Assembly: GCA_027066265.1 (NCBI GenBank) | Contig: JAMOOB010000127.1 | Location: 1-48,623, forward strand | Length of the DNA: 48,623 nucleotides | Origin: Desulfurococcales archaeon | GTDB lineage: Archaea > Thermoproteota > Thermoprotei_A > Sulfolobales > Ignisphaeraceae | Reading direction: 5' to 3' | Shown here: positions 7,256 to 15,482 of the stretch, piece after piece | Layout of the letters: each line of letters begins with the position of its first letter | Numbering within the stretch: position 1 is the first letter of the stretch | Notes under the pieces: model-generated | The model's input: only the letters and a program-made list of their open reading frames with translations | What the model was told of the DNA's origin: nothing | Database searches by the model: none | Translations under genes and position numbers: made by a program

Positions 7256-8667
7256 CGACTCCCATCTTTGTAGTCAAAGACTTTGATCCCTAGCTTGAGA
7301 AGCTCTTCACGAATCTTGTCGCTCAGATCGTATTCTTTCCTTTTCCTTAGCTCGGTTCTTACCCTTATTATCAGATCAACGAGCTTGTATACGAGCTCTA
7401 GATCTATGTTAACCTTCTCTTGAAGAGCCTCTTCTAGAACTGCTAGTACTCTATCGAACTCATTGTATAGGGATAGAGCCCTGAGTGCAACTGCGTGGTT
7501 GTCAAGAGGCTCGATGTCTCGGAAAACCATTGAGGTGAGTTCGTTGATGGCTGCGAGTGCTTGTGGTGTATTGAAATCGTTGCTCATCGCTTCATGGAAT
7601 CTGAGCTCTATTTCCTCCAGTTTTCGCAATGCATTGAGAGCTTTTTCATCGAGCGAGAAGTTTGGTGGTGTAGTATTCACTATTCTCTTCAGCGTTTCTA
7701 CGGCTCTCAACATCTTCTTCCTTAGTTCAGACATACGGTTCAGAGCATCTTCATTGAAGTCTAGCTGCTTACGGTAATGCGCTGAGAAGACCCAGAGTCT
7801 AATGGTTTCAGGTCCCCATTTCGCTATGGCTTCCTTAGCTAGTACTACGTTCTGAAGACTCTTACTCATCTTTTCGCCACGCACAGTTAGGTACCCAATG
7901 TGTATCCAGTACTTGACCCATGGTTTGACGCCGAAGGCAGCTTCAGCCATAGCAATCTCATTCTCGTGATGTGGAAATATCAGATCCTGTCCACCTCCAT
8001 GTATATCGAAAGTGTTTCCAAGGTACTTCGTACTCATAACTACGCACTCTGTATGCCATCCAGGTCTTCCTCTACCCCACGGAGATTCCCACCAAGGTTC
8101 GCCTGGTTTCGCTGCTTTCCATAGAGCGAAATCGAAGGGATGACGTTTCTCTGCCAAGAATTCCTCTTCTTGTCTCCATTCCTCGTAACTACGTCGACCC
8201 GATAGCTTGCCGTAGTCTGGAACGGTAGTGATATCGAAGTATACGGAACCGCTTGGAGCTACGTATGCATGGCCTTTGTCTATCAGTAGCTGTATGAATT
8301 CTATTATTTCCTTTATGTGATGTGTTACGCGAGGATGAACGTTTACAACGATCTTGAGTTTCCTTAGAACTTCGAGGTAATCCTTCGTGTATCTATCCGC
8401 AATCTCTCGCCAATCGACGCCTTCTTTGTGAGCTCTCTTAATGATCTTGTCGTCTATGTCGGTTATGTTCTGAACATGTATTACAGTATATCCCCTTAAA
8501 ATTAGATATCTCTTGATGAAGTCGAACGCTAGGTATGCCCTTACATGTCCTAGATGCGTATAGTCGTAGACCGTAGGTCCGCAGAAGTAAGCCTTGACGA
8601 TGGGCGGATTTCGAGGTTCGAAACGTTCTAAGGATTTGCTAAGCGTATTGAACAAGGTTATCGACAC
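7234..8667 (-). CDS. cysS: Cysteinyl-tRNA synthetase
   Basis: This 477-residue class Ia synthetase charges tRNA-Cys. It shows the zinc-binding FCGPTVYDYTHLGH start (the HIGH equivalent is THLGH), the zinc and substrate-site motifs HTECVVM and GGGQDLIFPHHENE, and GEKMSKS (KMSKS loop). The C-terminal helical anticodon-binding part is complete. GTG at 8667 is favoured because GGTGA lies 9 nt upstream; a nearby ATG at 8683 is out of frame. Two cysteine-rich or unknown genes follow in the same direction. Confidence 0.96.
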   Translation of the reverse strand: MSITLFNTLSKSLERFEPRNPPIVKAYFCGPTVYDYTHLGHVRAYLAFDFIKRYLILRGYTVIHVQNITDIDDKIIKRAHKEGVDWREIADRYTKDYLEVLRKLKIVVNVHPRVTHHIKEIIEFIQLLIDKGHAYVAPSGSVYFDITTVPDYGKLSGRRSYEEWRQEEEFLAEKRHPFDFALWKAAKPGEPWWESPWGRGRPGWHTECVVMSTKYLGNTFDIHGGGQDLIFPHHENEIAMAEAAFGVKPWVKYWIHIGYLTVRGEKMSKSLQNVVLAKEAIAKWGPETIRLWVFSAHYRKQLDFNEDALNRMSELRKKMLRAVETLKRIVNTTPPNFSLDEKALNALRKLEEIELRFHEAMSNDFNTPQALAAINELTSMVFRDIEPLDNHAVALRALSLYNEFDRVLAVLEEALQEKVNIDLELVYKLVDLIIRVRTELRKRKEYDLSDKIREELLKLGIKVFDYKDGSRWVFERS

Positions 8668-8752
8668 AAAGGTTGTTCACCATGATCTCTCAGCATCTAT
8701 CTGTGGGTAAAAAACATTGCTTCGTAGTAATACTCTTTGCATCAGTGCTTAG

Positions 8753-9214
8753 TTAGTAGTAGTCCAGTAGCGTATCGGCGAACATTACGTAAACACGGTT
8801 TCCATTATTCTGCGACCTAGTTATCCTTATCCTGAGGGGAGTTTGTGCCGAAGCAAGCGGAGGACTGCATCTATGAAGGTTTAATGCGTCTACCTTTCGT
8901 TCAATTAGTTCGATTAGTTTGTTCAGGTTTGTGGCTAGAGCCGTGGGTACGGTAAAGAATCGACATGCGAGTTCCACTATGCGTTTAGAGTACACGAGCT
9001 CTCGGATTATGTTTTGGAGACGTTCGTGGCTCACAGTATACTTGGAACGAACGAGTTTAGAGATTTCGCGCCAATGAAGGACGAGGTGCTGCTCTAGAAG
9101 CTCCACGATGTATTCAGCTATGGCGTCATTATCGTCGCGCGTATGGAGTTCGACCTCCACATCATCGAGAATCTCATCAAGTTCGAGCTCGTGCTTAAGA
9201 GCCAAAACAGTCAC
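8753..9214 (-). CDS. Hypothetical protein with possible winged-helix core
   Basis: The product is 153 residues. Residues about 30-90 have a helix-helix-helix-strand pattern (LVLHWREISKLVRSKY, then HERLQNIIRELVYSKRIVE) that suits a winged-helix domain. The rest is unremarkable. There is no membrane segment. GTG at 9214 has no ribosome-binding site but lies about 27 nt downstream of a clear TATA box, consistent with a leaderless transcript. Function is unknown. Confidence 0.65.
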   Translation of the reverse strand: MTVLALKHELELDEILDDVEVELHTRDDNDAIAEYIVELLEQHLVLHWREISKLVRSKYTVSHERLQNIIRELVYSKRIVELACRFFTVPTALATNLNKLIELIERKVDALNLHRCSPPLASAQTPLRIRITRSQNNGNRVYVMFADTLLDYY

Positions 9215-9237
9215 CGTTCTGAAAACCGAAGCTAGCC

Positions 9238-9248
9238 CCTATAAGTTG
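9238..9248 (-). promoter_or_regulatory. TATA box for leaderless gene at 9214
   Basis: On the minus strand the sequence reads CAACTTATAGG. Its centre is about 28 nt upstream of the GTG at 9214, the distance at which archaeal transcription would start on the start codon itself. No Shine-Dalgarno sequence is present, which supports a leaderless mRNA. Confidence 0.55.
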
Positions 9249-9368
9249 AACACCTCTTAGACTCGAAAACTTCTTTACCTCAGAACGATGTAGGGAGTAG
9301 CATCGCTGTGTCACCATCTCTAGTCTTAAACCCTAGTTCGACAAATAGAGTGTTGGTGTTAGGTCTAG

Positions 9369-9809
9369 ATGTATGAGTACTACGAAGAGTATTCTGAATA
9401 CGTTGGTCGGAAAAGAGGGCAGCTCATAATAGACGAGAGATTCTGTGGTAGGAGTCTCGAAGTTTATACAGTGGATGGCGAGAAATTGCTAGGGCTAGTA
9501 GACGAGGTTGGATGCAGCGAAATAGGTATGTTTGTAGAGAACACGCCGGTGATAGTGTCTCGAAATGCCATCCTTTACATAGTTACGGGTCTCAGCGATG
9601 TTCATGGAGCTGGTGGTAAGTGTGAGAAGGAGTTCGTACTAGATGAAAACTTCATCGGAAGCGATGTCGTTGTAAAGCTAATCAACGGCCACGAGATTGA
9701 AGGTAGGCTTATCAAGGTCTGTAAAAACGAGATTGCTGTTGCTCAGAGCAATCGAGCTATCGTGGTGCCTCGAACTTCGATTTCGTACATAAAGATACTG
9801 AGGAGGTGA
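9369..9809 (+). CDS. Tandem Sm-like (LSm) domain protein
   Basis: The 146-residue product is an internal duplication: residues 18-74 and 88-144 align without gaps with 16 of 57 identical positions. Each half has the Sm layout, a short lead-in, then V-x-x-x-(D/N)-G and a five-strand pattern ending in a V-(S/P)-R-x-x-I-x-Y-I segment like Sm2. Sm-like proteins bind U-rich or A-rich RNA as rings of six or seven single domains; a fused pair would form a ring of three or so chains. A TATA-like TCTTAAA lies at 9324-9330, with a short leader. The TAN1-like gene begins 3 nt after its stop, so the two form an operon. The fold call is mine from pattern and needs a profile check. Confidence 0.7.
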   Translation: MYEYYEEYSEYVGRKRGQLIIDERFCGRSLEVYTVDGEKLLGLVDEVGCSEIGMFVENTPVIVSRNAILYIVTGLSDVHGAGGKCEKEFVLDENFIGSDVVVKLINGHEIEGRLIKVCKNEIAVAQSNRAIVVPRTSISYIKILRR

Positions 9810-9811
9810 TT

Positions 9812-10363
9812 ATGAGCTTCAACCTCATCATAACCTACGAGCCAGGTCCACAACATCTCGACCACGTATTCAAGCAGCTCAATAGTTGCATAGGTACTTC
9901 GTACGTTGTTCTAAGAGCTAGACCCTCACTCCTCTTGCTACGTGTCGACGATCCTTACAGAGTATGGTACGAATTAAAGAAGACGCTGTACCGAACCGAA
10001 ACACCTATCCAGAGGATAATTCCCGTAGATGAGGTTGTGGATCCGTTAGTGGATCGAGTTGCTAAGAAAGCGCGTGAATATGCATTGAAGAGGATCCCCG
10101 AAAACTCTACGTATCGCGTTACACTTCATGGCAAGCTGTATAAAGTAGATCAAAGCGGAAGACTTGTGAAGGAGAGTAGTATTGAAGCGATAAAAGCTAT
10201 TGCGAATGGCATCGATAGGAAAGTCGATCTAAAGAATCCACAGTGGGTAGTGTACGTAAGGACCGTACCAGTAGGTAAATGGTTTGTTGTGGCAGCTCTA
10301 AGCGTTGCGAAAGCGATAGTGTTTAAGAATGTACGTGTTGGTGAACCTGAATCACCTCTATAG
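9812..10363 (+). CDS. THUMP-domain protein, TAN1-like
   Basis: The product is about 183 residues. The layout fits a THUMP RNA-binding domain of the TAN1 type: an N-terminal strand (NLIITYEPG), a central RIIPVDEVV segment, then YRVTLHGKLY and a C-terminal WVVYVRTVPVGKWFVVAAL core. In eukaryotes Tan1 helps the acetyltransferase Kre33/NAT10 place N4-acetylcytidine in tRNA; the homologue of that enzyme, TmcA, is encoded at 31842 in this window. The ATG at 9812 is preferred over the in-frame GTG at 9806 because a strong AGGAGGTG (9801-9808) precedes it. It is coupled to the Sm-like gene. The 3' end overlaps the convergent small gene by 41 nt. Confidence 0.75.
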   Translation: MSFNLIITYEPGPQHLDHVFKQLNSCIGTSYVVLRARPSLLLLRVDDPYRVWYELKKTLYRTETPIQRIIPVDEVVDPLVDRVAKKAREYALKRIPENSTYRVTLHGKLYKVDQSGRLVKESSIEAIKAIANGIDRKVDLKNPQWVVYVRTVPVGKWFVVAALSVAKAIVFKNVRVGEPESPL

Positions 10364-10529
10364 ATGCGGGTTCAAGTTGAATATCTTTCCGAAGCTTGCT
10401 TCGCTTCCTCAAGGCGTAGTACGACACTACAACTATTGCTAGCGAAACTATGAGTATCGGAAGTAGAGATGAATCGAGATAACCATGCATAGAAGGTCTC
10501 GGGCTAATGGACGTTGCGATCCACGGCAT
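10323..10529 (-). CDS. Small single-pass membrane protein
   Basis: The product is 68 residues with one convincing membrane helix (LLPILIVSLAIVVVSYYAL) followed by a basic KRSK-type stop-transfer. It overlaps the upstream membrane-protein gene by 26 nt and the end of the convergent TAN1-like gene by 41 nt. No strong ribosome-binding site is visible, and starting at the internal ATG (M14, 10490) is possible. It could be a partner of the upstream membrane protein. The reality of the gene is uncertain. Confidence 0.45.
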   Translation of the reverse strand: MPWIATSISPRPSMHGYLDSSLLPILIVSLAIVVVSYYALRKRSKLRKDIQLEPASIEVIQVHQHVHS

Positions 10530-11244
10530 TTCTGTGTTCAGAAGCCTCCCCCGGCATCAATCCGTACCTCTCAATAATATCCTTAAGCTTTGCTGGATCC
10601 GATGCGTAGAATCGTAGTGCTTGACGACTCTTTCTATCGAAGATTTCGACGAATCCTCGTCGAAGATCGTAGTGCACGGTATACCTATTGCGATCGAGAG
10701 GAAACGGTATTGAGATTGATGGATTCACGCCTACAATTCCTCCTCTACGTACTTCGTAGCTCATTACAGCTATGATCATCTTCCTAGGCATTAATGCGTA
10801 GCGTAAAGCATACATCGACGCTATCACTATACCGTAGAATGCTAAGTACCGTACGAATAGCTCTAGTTTATCGATTTCGATGCCTGGGATTATCACGGAT
10901 CTCAGTATCTGGAAGAGCGAGAACCATAGTAATAGCGGTACGAATGTAAATAGTAGGAATCGGGTCATCATCTGCTTCATTTCTTTGGATAGCTCTACAT
11001 CTCGTGAAGCAATGGAGAGAACTTCCTGCTGTGAAACCTTCATCAGTACAGAGCCCGACATCGCTATCTGCGTGCTTACCTTCTTGCTACGGATCTTGGG
11101 GATCACGGTCATTGCTATCAGTATCACGACGAAGTATGCTATGAATACGTAGCCTACGTATTGAGGAGGTACGTACGTAGATATTAGGGAGAATAGAACT
11201 ACGAACAGCATCGATGATAGTACGCTCTTTACATCGAATCTCAT
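10504..11244 (-). CDS. Integral membrane protein, DUF2208-like
   Basis: The product is 246 residues. It has two N-terminal membrane helices, a cytoplasmic loop, then two further helices (about residues 92-112 and 130-148), and ends in a soluble domain of roughly 90 residues (SISIPFPLDRNRYTVHYD onwards). This matches what I recall of the crenarchaeal family of unknown function DUF2208, but I cannot confirm it here. GGGATTC precedes the ATG at 11244. The small membrane gene overlaps its end. Confidence 0.7.
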   Translation of the reverse strand: MRFDVKSVLSSMLFVVLFSLISTYVPPQYVGYVFIAYFVVILIAMTVIPKIRSKKVSTQIAMSGSVLMKVSQQEVLSIASRDVELSKEMKQMMTRFLLFTFVPLLLWFSLFQILRSVIIPGIEIDKLELFVRYLAFYGIVIASMYALRYALMPRKMIIAVMSYEVRRGGIVGVNPSISIPFPLDRNRYTVHYDLRRGFVEIFDRKSRQALRFYASDPAKLKDIIERYGLMPGEASEHRNAVDRNVH

Positions 11245-11289
11245 CTTGAATCCCGCCGCACTCTAAGAAAGCAAAAATTATTTATGTTA

Positions 11290-11499
11290 TTACGCTTGCT
11301 TCGTGAACTTCCTAACGATATACATTCGATCTGTATCGCGTCTTATCTCCACGGTCTCCGACACCAGTTTATACTTGCATACGATACATTGGTACGTGTA
11401 GGTTATGGTAACGCTCTTACCATGGTTTTCGCTCTGGATGTATAGCAGCATTGTGTTTCTGCATCGGGGACATACGTTTACGTTCTTCGCTACGTCCAT
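11290..11499 (-). CDS. Small zinc-ribbon protein
   Basis: The product is 69 residues with two CxxC pairs (CPRC at about 10-13 and CIVC at about 38-41) flanking a three-strand sheet pattern, a rubredoxin-like or TFIIS-like zinc ribbon. Many crenarchaeal ribbons of this size are associated with transcription or RNA processing, but the function here is unknown. A perfect 8-bp inverted repeat lies 5 nt upstream of the start. Confidence 0.7.
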   Translation of the reverse strand: MDVAKNVNVCPRCRNTMLLYIQSENHGKSVTITYTYQCIVCKYKLVSETVEIRRDTDRMYIVRKFTKQA

Positions 11500-11503
11500 T
11501 GTT

Positions 11504-11529
11504 CAACACCGTGTTTCTACGCGGTGTTG
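11504..11529. repeat. Perfect 8-bp inverted repeat between divergent genes
   Basis: CAACACCG at 11504-11511 is mirrored exactly by CGGTGTTG at 11522-11529 with a 10-nt loop. It lies between the zinc-ribbon gene (minus, starting at 11499) and the M24 peptidase gene (plus). It could be an operator or an RNA hairpin. The 18-nt centre-to-centre spacing of the arms would suit a dimeric DNA-binding protein, which is inference. Confidence 0.6.
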
Positions 11530-11628
11530 TATCCTAGGCTAGCTACGTCGACGCTCTTCGAAACAGTCCTCGTGCTGGGGAAACATAAAGTTTTTGCTCG
11601 AAAAAGATGCGGAACGGTATGGGGGCTC

Positions 11629-12759
11629 TTGAATACGTTGCTAAGACTCAAGCTAGATCGAGTTCTCGCTAATCTCAGGAGTATTGGCGTAGACGCATGT
11701 ATTTTGACTAACACGAGCTTCGTTAAATGGCTTTTACCGGAACTGCACGCTCCTCCGATAGATCGTGTTGCTTATGCGGTGCTGTTGGATGTTGCTAACA
11801 GTAATTGTATTGTGTATGTTCCTCCGCTCGAAGCGTGGAGAGCGATAGATTTGTATGGAGATAGCGTGGATGTTGTTGCCGTATCTAAGAAGAGCCTTGA
11901 GCTAGGTAAAGATATTAAGGTCGTCGACGACCATCTAGCGGATGTATCGAAGAGAATCGAGGGATTCAAGAGGATAGGATGTGATTCTGCGTCATTCAAC
12001 GAAATTACACGAAGATTTCGCGATAGCGTTGTCGTGTTGGTGGATTCGATGATTAGGAGATTGCGTAGGAACAAGATGGAGGAGGAGATTGAACGTATTA
12101 AGAAGGCTACCGAGATCGCTGAACGTGCATTGTTGAATGCATTGAACGAGATTCGTCCAGGTATGACGGAGCTCGAGATTGTGTCCGTGCTCGAACGTGA
12201 GCTACGACGATTAGGTTCGAGAGCCTACCCATTCAATACCATCGTAGCAGTCGGGAAGAATGCAGCCTATCCTCATCATGTGCCGTGTAGTACGAAGTTC
12301 GAGGGCCGCGAACCCATACTGATAGATTTCGGTGCATGGTTTGAAGGCTATGTCTCGGATATCACTAGAATGATTATTCCGAAGAGTCTAGGTGAGGAGT
12401 ACGTTGATGTAGTTCGAGGTGTTGAGGCTGTAATGAATGCCATTAGCGAAAGTCTAAGCCATGTGCATGGCGGTGTGAAGGCTAGCGAACTTGATGGTAT
12501 AGCTAGGAGTGTTCTTGAACGCTATGGTTACGATAAACAGTTCATGCATGGTCTTGGACACGGAGTAGGAGTGGATGTACACGAAGAACCTGCGATCTCG
12601 CCTACGTCTCGCGATGTGTTGGAGAAGAACGATGTCGTAACCATAGAGCCCGGGATCTATTTATGGGGTCGCTGGGGGGTTAGGATAGAGGAGCTCGTAG
12701 TTGTTAAGGAGAATGGAGCTGAAAAACTAACCAAGATTCCGCAAGTGCTTGAGGTGTAG
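11629..12759 (+). CDS. M24 family metallopeptidase (Xaa-Pro aminopeptidase-like)
   Basis: This is a pita-bread-fold peptidase that probably removes N-terminal residues before proline. The metal ligands are all visible: Asp in ILIDFGA, Asp in VSDITR, His in HGLGHGVGVDVHE, Glu in TIEPGIYL and Glu in RIEELVVV. The N-terminal creatinase-type domain starts at LDRVLANLRSIGVDA. The frame is open from a GTG at 11524, but the first 35 residues look untranslated. TTG at 11629 (after GGGGG) or TTG at 11638 fits better, with a TATA-like CATAAAG at 11584-11590. The exact start is uncertain. The DegT gene follows at once. Confidence 0.88.
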   Translation: MNTLLRLKLDRVLANLRSIGVDACILTNTSFVKWLLPELHAPPIDRVAYAVLLDVANSNCIVYVPPLEAWRAIDLYGDSVDVVAVSKKSLELGKDIKVVDDHLADVSKRIEGFKRIGCDSASFNEITRRFRDSVVVLVDSMIRRLRRNKMEEEIERIKKATEIAERALLNALNEIRPGMTELEIVSVLERELRRLGSRAYPFNTIVAVGKNAAYPHHVPCSTKFEGREPILIDFGAWFEGYVSDITRMIIPKSLGEEYVDVVRGVEAVMNAISESLSHVHGGVKASELDGIARSVLERYGYDKQFMHGLGHGVGVDVHEEPAISPTSRDVLEKNDVVTIEPGIYLWGRWGVRIEELVVVKENGAEKLTKIPQVLEV

Positions 12760-12763
12760 TACT

Positions 12764-13867
12764 GTGCGTATTCGAATGTTTGTGCCTGCTATAGAAGAAG
12801 AGGAGATAGAAGCTGTTGTGAGGGTTCTCAGATCGCGTTGGTTGGTACATGGTCCGGAAGTGGAAGCGTTTGAAAAAGAATTCGCTGAGTATATCGGTAC
12901 AAAGTATGCATTAGCTGTAAGCAACGGCACGGTAGCGCTAACATTGATACTGAAAGCGCTTGACATAGGTCCCGGAGACGAGGTTCTAGTCCCGGACTAC
13001 ACATTCATTGCGACGGCAACCTCGGTCCTGATGGTGGGAGCGAAACCTGTTCCCGTAGATGTTGAGTGGGATACATTCAACATCTCGATAGAGGACGTTC
13101 TGAACAAGCTTTCACCTCGTGTCAAAGCGATAATAGCCGTGCACCTATTTGGTCATCCAGCGGATGTCAAGGCATTGAAAGAGATCGCTGAAGATCGAGG
13201 AATAGCGCTGATCGAAGATGCTGCACAAGCTCATGGCGCTGAAGCGTATGGTAAGAAAGTCGGTTCGTTCGGTATAGCAACAGCATTCAGCTTCTATGCA
13301 ACGAAGAACATGACGACAGGAGAGGGAGGCATAGTAACGACGGACGATAGGAGAATTGCGGAACGTATAGCGCTGCTGCGTAACCATGGTCAAGTAGCTC
13401 GATACGTACACGAAATCCTAGGAGGAAACTTTAGAATGACAGCAATTCAAGCAGCTATCGGGCGTATTCAACTCAGAAAACTCGATAGATTGAACGATGC
13501 TAGACGAAGGAATGCAAGCTTTCTAACGCAACTCCTATCAAACGTAGAGGGTCTCGAACTTCCAGTTGAGAAGAGCTGGGCTAAACATGTATACCATCTC
13601 TACGCAGTGAAGATACGTGGTATCGATAGGGATTGCGTTCGCGAATGCATGCTTAGGAACGGTATCGAAGTTGGGATCCACTACCCTGTACCTATACATA
13701 GGCAACCGTTGTTCCAGAAACTTGGTTACGAAGAATGCTGTCCAAATGCTGTCGAACTAAGCAAGTGCGAACTTAGCTTACCAGTACACCCATACCTAAC
13801 CAAGGAGGATGTTGAATTCGTAGCACAAACACTTAAGCAGTGTATCGATAGGTGCCGTACTCAATGA
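12764..13867 (+). CDS. DegT/DnrJ/EryC1-family PLP aminotransferase
   Basis: The product is about 367 residues and belongs to the sugar aminotransferase family that acts on keto-sugar nucleotides in glycan synthesis. Seen motifs: the SNGTVAL PLP-phosphate segment, LIEDAAQAHGA, and the Schiff-base lysine in SFYATKNMTTGEGG (K181 with this start). The C-terminal GIHYPVPIH segment is typical. GTG at 12764 is chosen because GAGGTG (12751-12756) lies 7 nt upstream. No sugar-nucleotide genes are adjacent, so the substrate is open. Its stop overlaps the next start as ATGA. Confidence 0.93.
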   Translation: MRIRMFVPAIEEEEIEAVVRVLRSRWLVHGPEVEAFEKEFAEYIGTKYALAVSNGTVALTLILKALDIGPGDEVLVPDYTFIATATSVLMVGAKPVPVDVEWDTFNISIEDVLNKLSPRVKAIIAVHLFGHPADVKALKEIAEDRGIALIEDAAQAHGAEAYGKKVGSFGIATAFSFYATKNMTTGEGGIVTTDDRRIAERIALLRNHGQVARYVHEILGGNFRMTAIQAAIGRIQLRKLDRLNDARRRNASFLTQLLSNVEGLELPVEKSWAKHVYHLYAVKIRGIDRDCVRECMLRNGIEVGIHYPVPIHRQPLFQKLGYEECCPNAVELSKCELSLPVHPYLTKEDVEFVAQTLKQCIDRCRTQ

Positions 13868-14928
13868 GCACAGCGATAATTACGCATAACGATCTAGACG
13901 GAGTTTTTTCTGCTGCTGTATACATAGCATTGAAGGGCATCGACGAACCGTTTATTGTAGTATGTAGTCCGAAGGAGGTTGCTAAATGCATAGAACACGC
14001 GATCAATAAAGGATTCAAACACATCGCAGTAATGGATCTAGGGCTTAACGAAGCTCAATTCGAATACCTTAAGAAGATCCTGGAGAGAGCTCACGATGTT
14101 GAGATAGAGTGGTTTGATCATCATAGATGGAAGTTTGTGGGATCTTCGATCGATCCTGTAACGATGTTGAAACAGCTAGGTGTAGAGCTGCATCTTCGTA
14201 GCGATACGTGTGCTACGGGCGTTGTATACGATGTGTATCGAGATCTCGATCCAGGAAATATTGAGGGATTCGTTAATGCTGTATGCGCAGTTGATTGTTG
14301 GAGATTCGATAACGCATACGCACCGTACCTAATGAGATGGTTCGAGATGGTAGCTAGAAGAAACGGATACAGTAAAGAAAAGCTGACGAGTCTCATAAAG
14401 GAGATCGCTACGATGATGAGGAGAGGTGTCGATGTAAGTAGCTTTGTACGCGATATCGAGCCCTACGTAATCGAATACGTAGATCAGGAACTTGATGTGC
14501 TTCGCAACGATAGAATTGAGAAGAACCTCAGAGTATTCGAGGTTGAAGGAGTTAAGTTCTGTGTAGTTGATTCGATGCCCGGGACTATCAACCTCAGTGC
14601 TTTAGCTACCTACGTAGCGTCTCGATGGCAATGCAACGTTGTTGCGGTGGTCAAGGGGGAAGATGCTAAGGTAAGTCTACGCTCATTAAGTGCTTACTCC
14701 AAATGTAGACTCAACGAGCTGGCAGCGTTGCTAAGCAAAGGAATGGGGGGAGGACATCCGCAAGCTGCCGGCTTAACGTTGAGGTTGAGTGCTTTCGAAA
14801 GAATCGTAGTGCGATTAATTCAATTGTTTGGAAAGAGATGGGTCTCGAAGATCGTTGCGAGGAAATTCGTAGCTACCGTTTTAGAGAACATAGATGCTGT
14901 GAGGAAGAGTTGCAGAGAACTTACATAG
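13864..14928 (+). CDS. DHH-family phosphoesterase (RecJ/NrnA-like)
   Basis: The product is about 354 residues with both family domains. The N-terminal DHH domain has the metal motifs THNDLDGVFSA, AVMDLGL and EWFDHHRW. The C-terminal DHHA1 substrate domain has GGGHPQAAGLTL. Family members hydrolyse single-stranded DNA, short RNA or nucleotide second messengers; the exact substrate is unknown. ATG at 13864 overlaps the DegT stop by four bases (ATGA), the usual sign of translational coupling. The DUF429 gene overlaps its 3' end. Confidence 0.9.
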   Translation: MSTAIITHNDLDGVFSAAVYIALKGIDEPFIVVCSPKEVAKCIEHAINKGFKHIAVMDLGLNEAQFEYLKKILERAHDVEIEWFDHHRWKFVGSSIDPVTMLKQLGVELHLRSDTCATGVVYDVYRDLDPGNIEGFVNAVCAVDCWRFDNAYAPYLMRWFEMVARRNGYSKEKLTSLIKEIATMMRRGVDVSSFVRDIEPYVIEYVDQELDVLRNDRIEKNLRVFEVEGVKFCVVDSMPGTINLSALATYVASRWQCNVVAVVKGEDAKVSLRSLSAYSKCRLNELAALLSKGMGGGHPQAAGLTLRLSAFERIVVRLIQLFGKRWVSKIVARKFVATVLENIDAVRKSCRELT

Positions 14929-15482
14929 GTCTAGATCTCGCTGCTAGTCCTCGTAGATGTACAGGGTTCGCATTGATAGTTGAACAAGGTTGTGCTACAC
15001 TGAGAGAAGTACGTTGCTTGTTTACGGATAACGAGATCTTAGGATTGATACGATCTTTAATCCCGATCTCTAGTCGCGTTGTTGTGGCGATCGACGCTCC
15101 TCTTTCGTTTCCTAAAAATGGTTTTATCAGGGATGTTGATAAGAAGATGATTAGCTTAGGTCTTAGGGTACTGCCTCCGGGTTTGAAGGGTATGAAGCTT
15201 CTAACTGGACGCGCCATCAAGCTATGCAACGAACTGAGAAGCATTGGTATAGAAGTAATCGAAACTCATCCACGAAGCGTCCTGAAATCGTCAGGGTGCC
15301 TTGATGTGGAATCGCTTCTCGAGAAGCTGAATATCGAGAGGAAGACTGTCGCGTTTCAAGGTCACAAAGATCTTACTGATGCCGTACTCGCAGCGATAGC
15401 AGCATTCTGTCTAGATCATGGTTGCAGCTATAGCGTTGTGGGAAACGAAGGAACTATATACGTGCTGAGCAAGATCTGTTAA
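14910..15482 (+). CDS. DUF429 protein, predicted RNase H-like nuclease
   Basis: The product is about 190 residues. It opens with YIGLDLAAS, then VVVAIDAPLSFPK, and later ETHPRSVLK and KDLTDAVLAAIAAF. These acidic positions match the RNase H-like fold predicted for DUF429. No activity is established that I know of. TTG at 14910 is favoured: GAGGAAG (14901-14907) precedes it and the family start is at this point. It overlaps the DHH gene by 19 nt, and its stop overlaps that of the convergent AAA+ gene by 4 nt. Confidence 0.8.
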   Translation: MQRTYIGLDLAASPRRCTGFALIVEQGCATLREVRCLFTDNEILGLIRSLIPISSRVVVAIDAPLSFPKNGFIRDVDKKMISLGLRVLPPGLKGMKLLTGRAIKLCNELRSIGIEVIETHPRSVLKSSGCLDVESLLEKLNIERKTVAFQGHKDLTDAVLAAIAAFCLDHGCSYSVVGNEGTIYVLSKIC

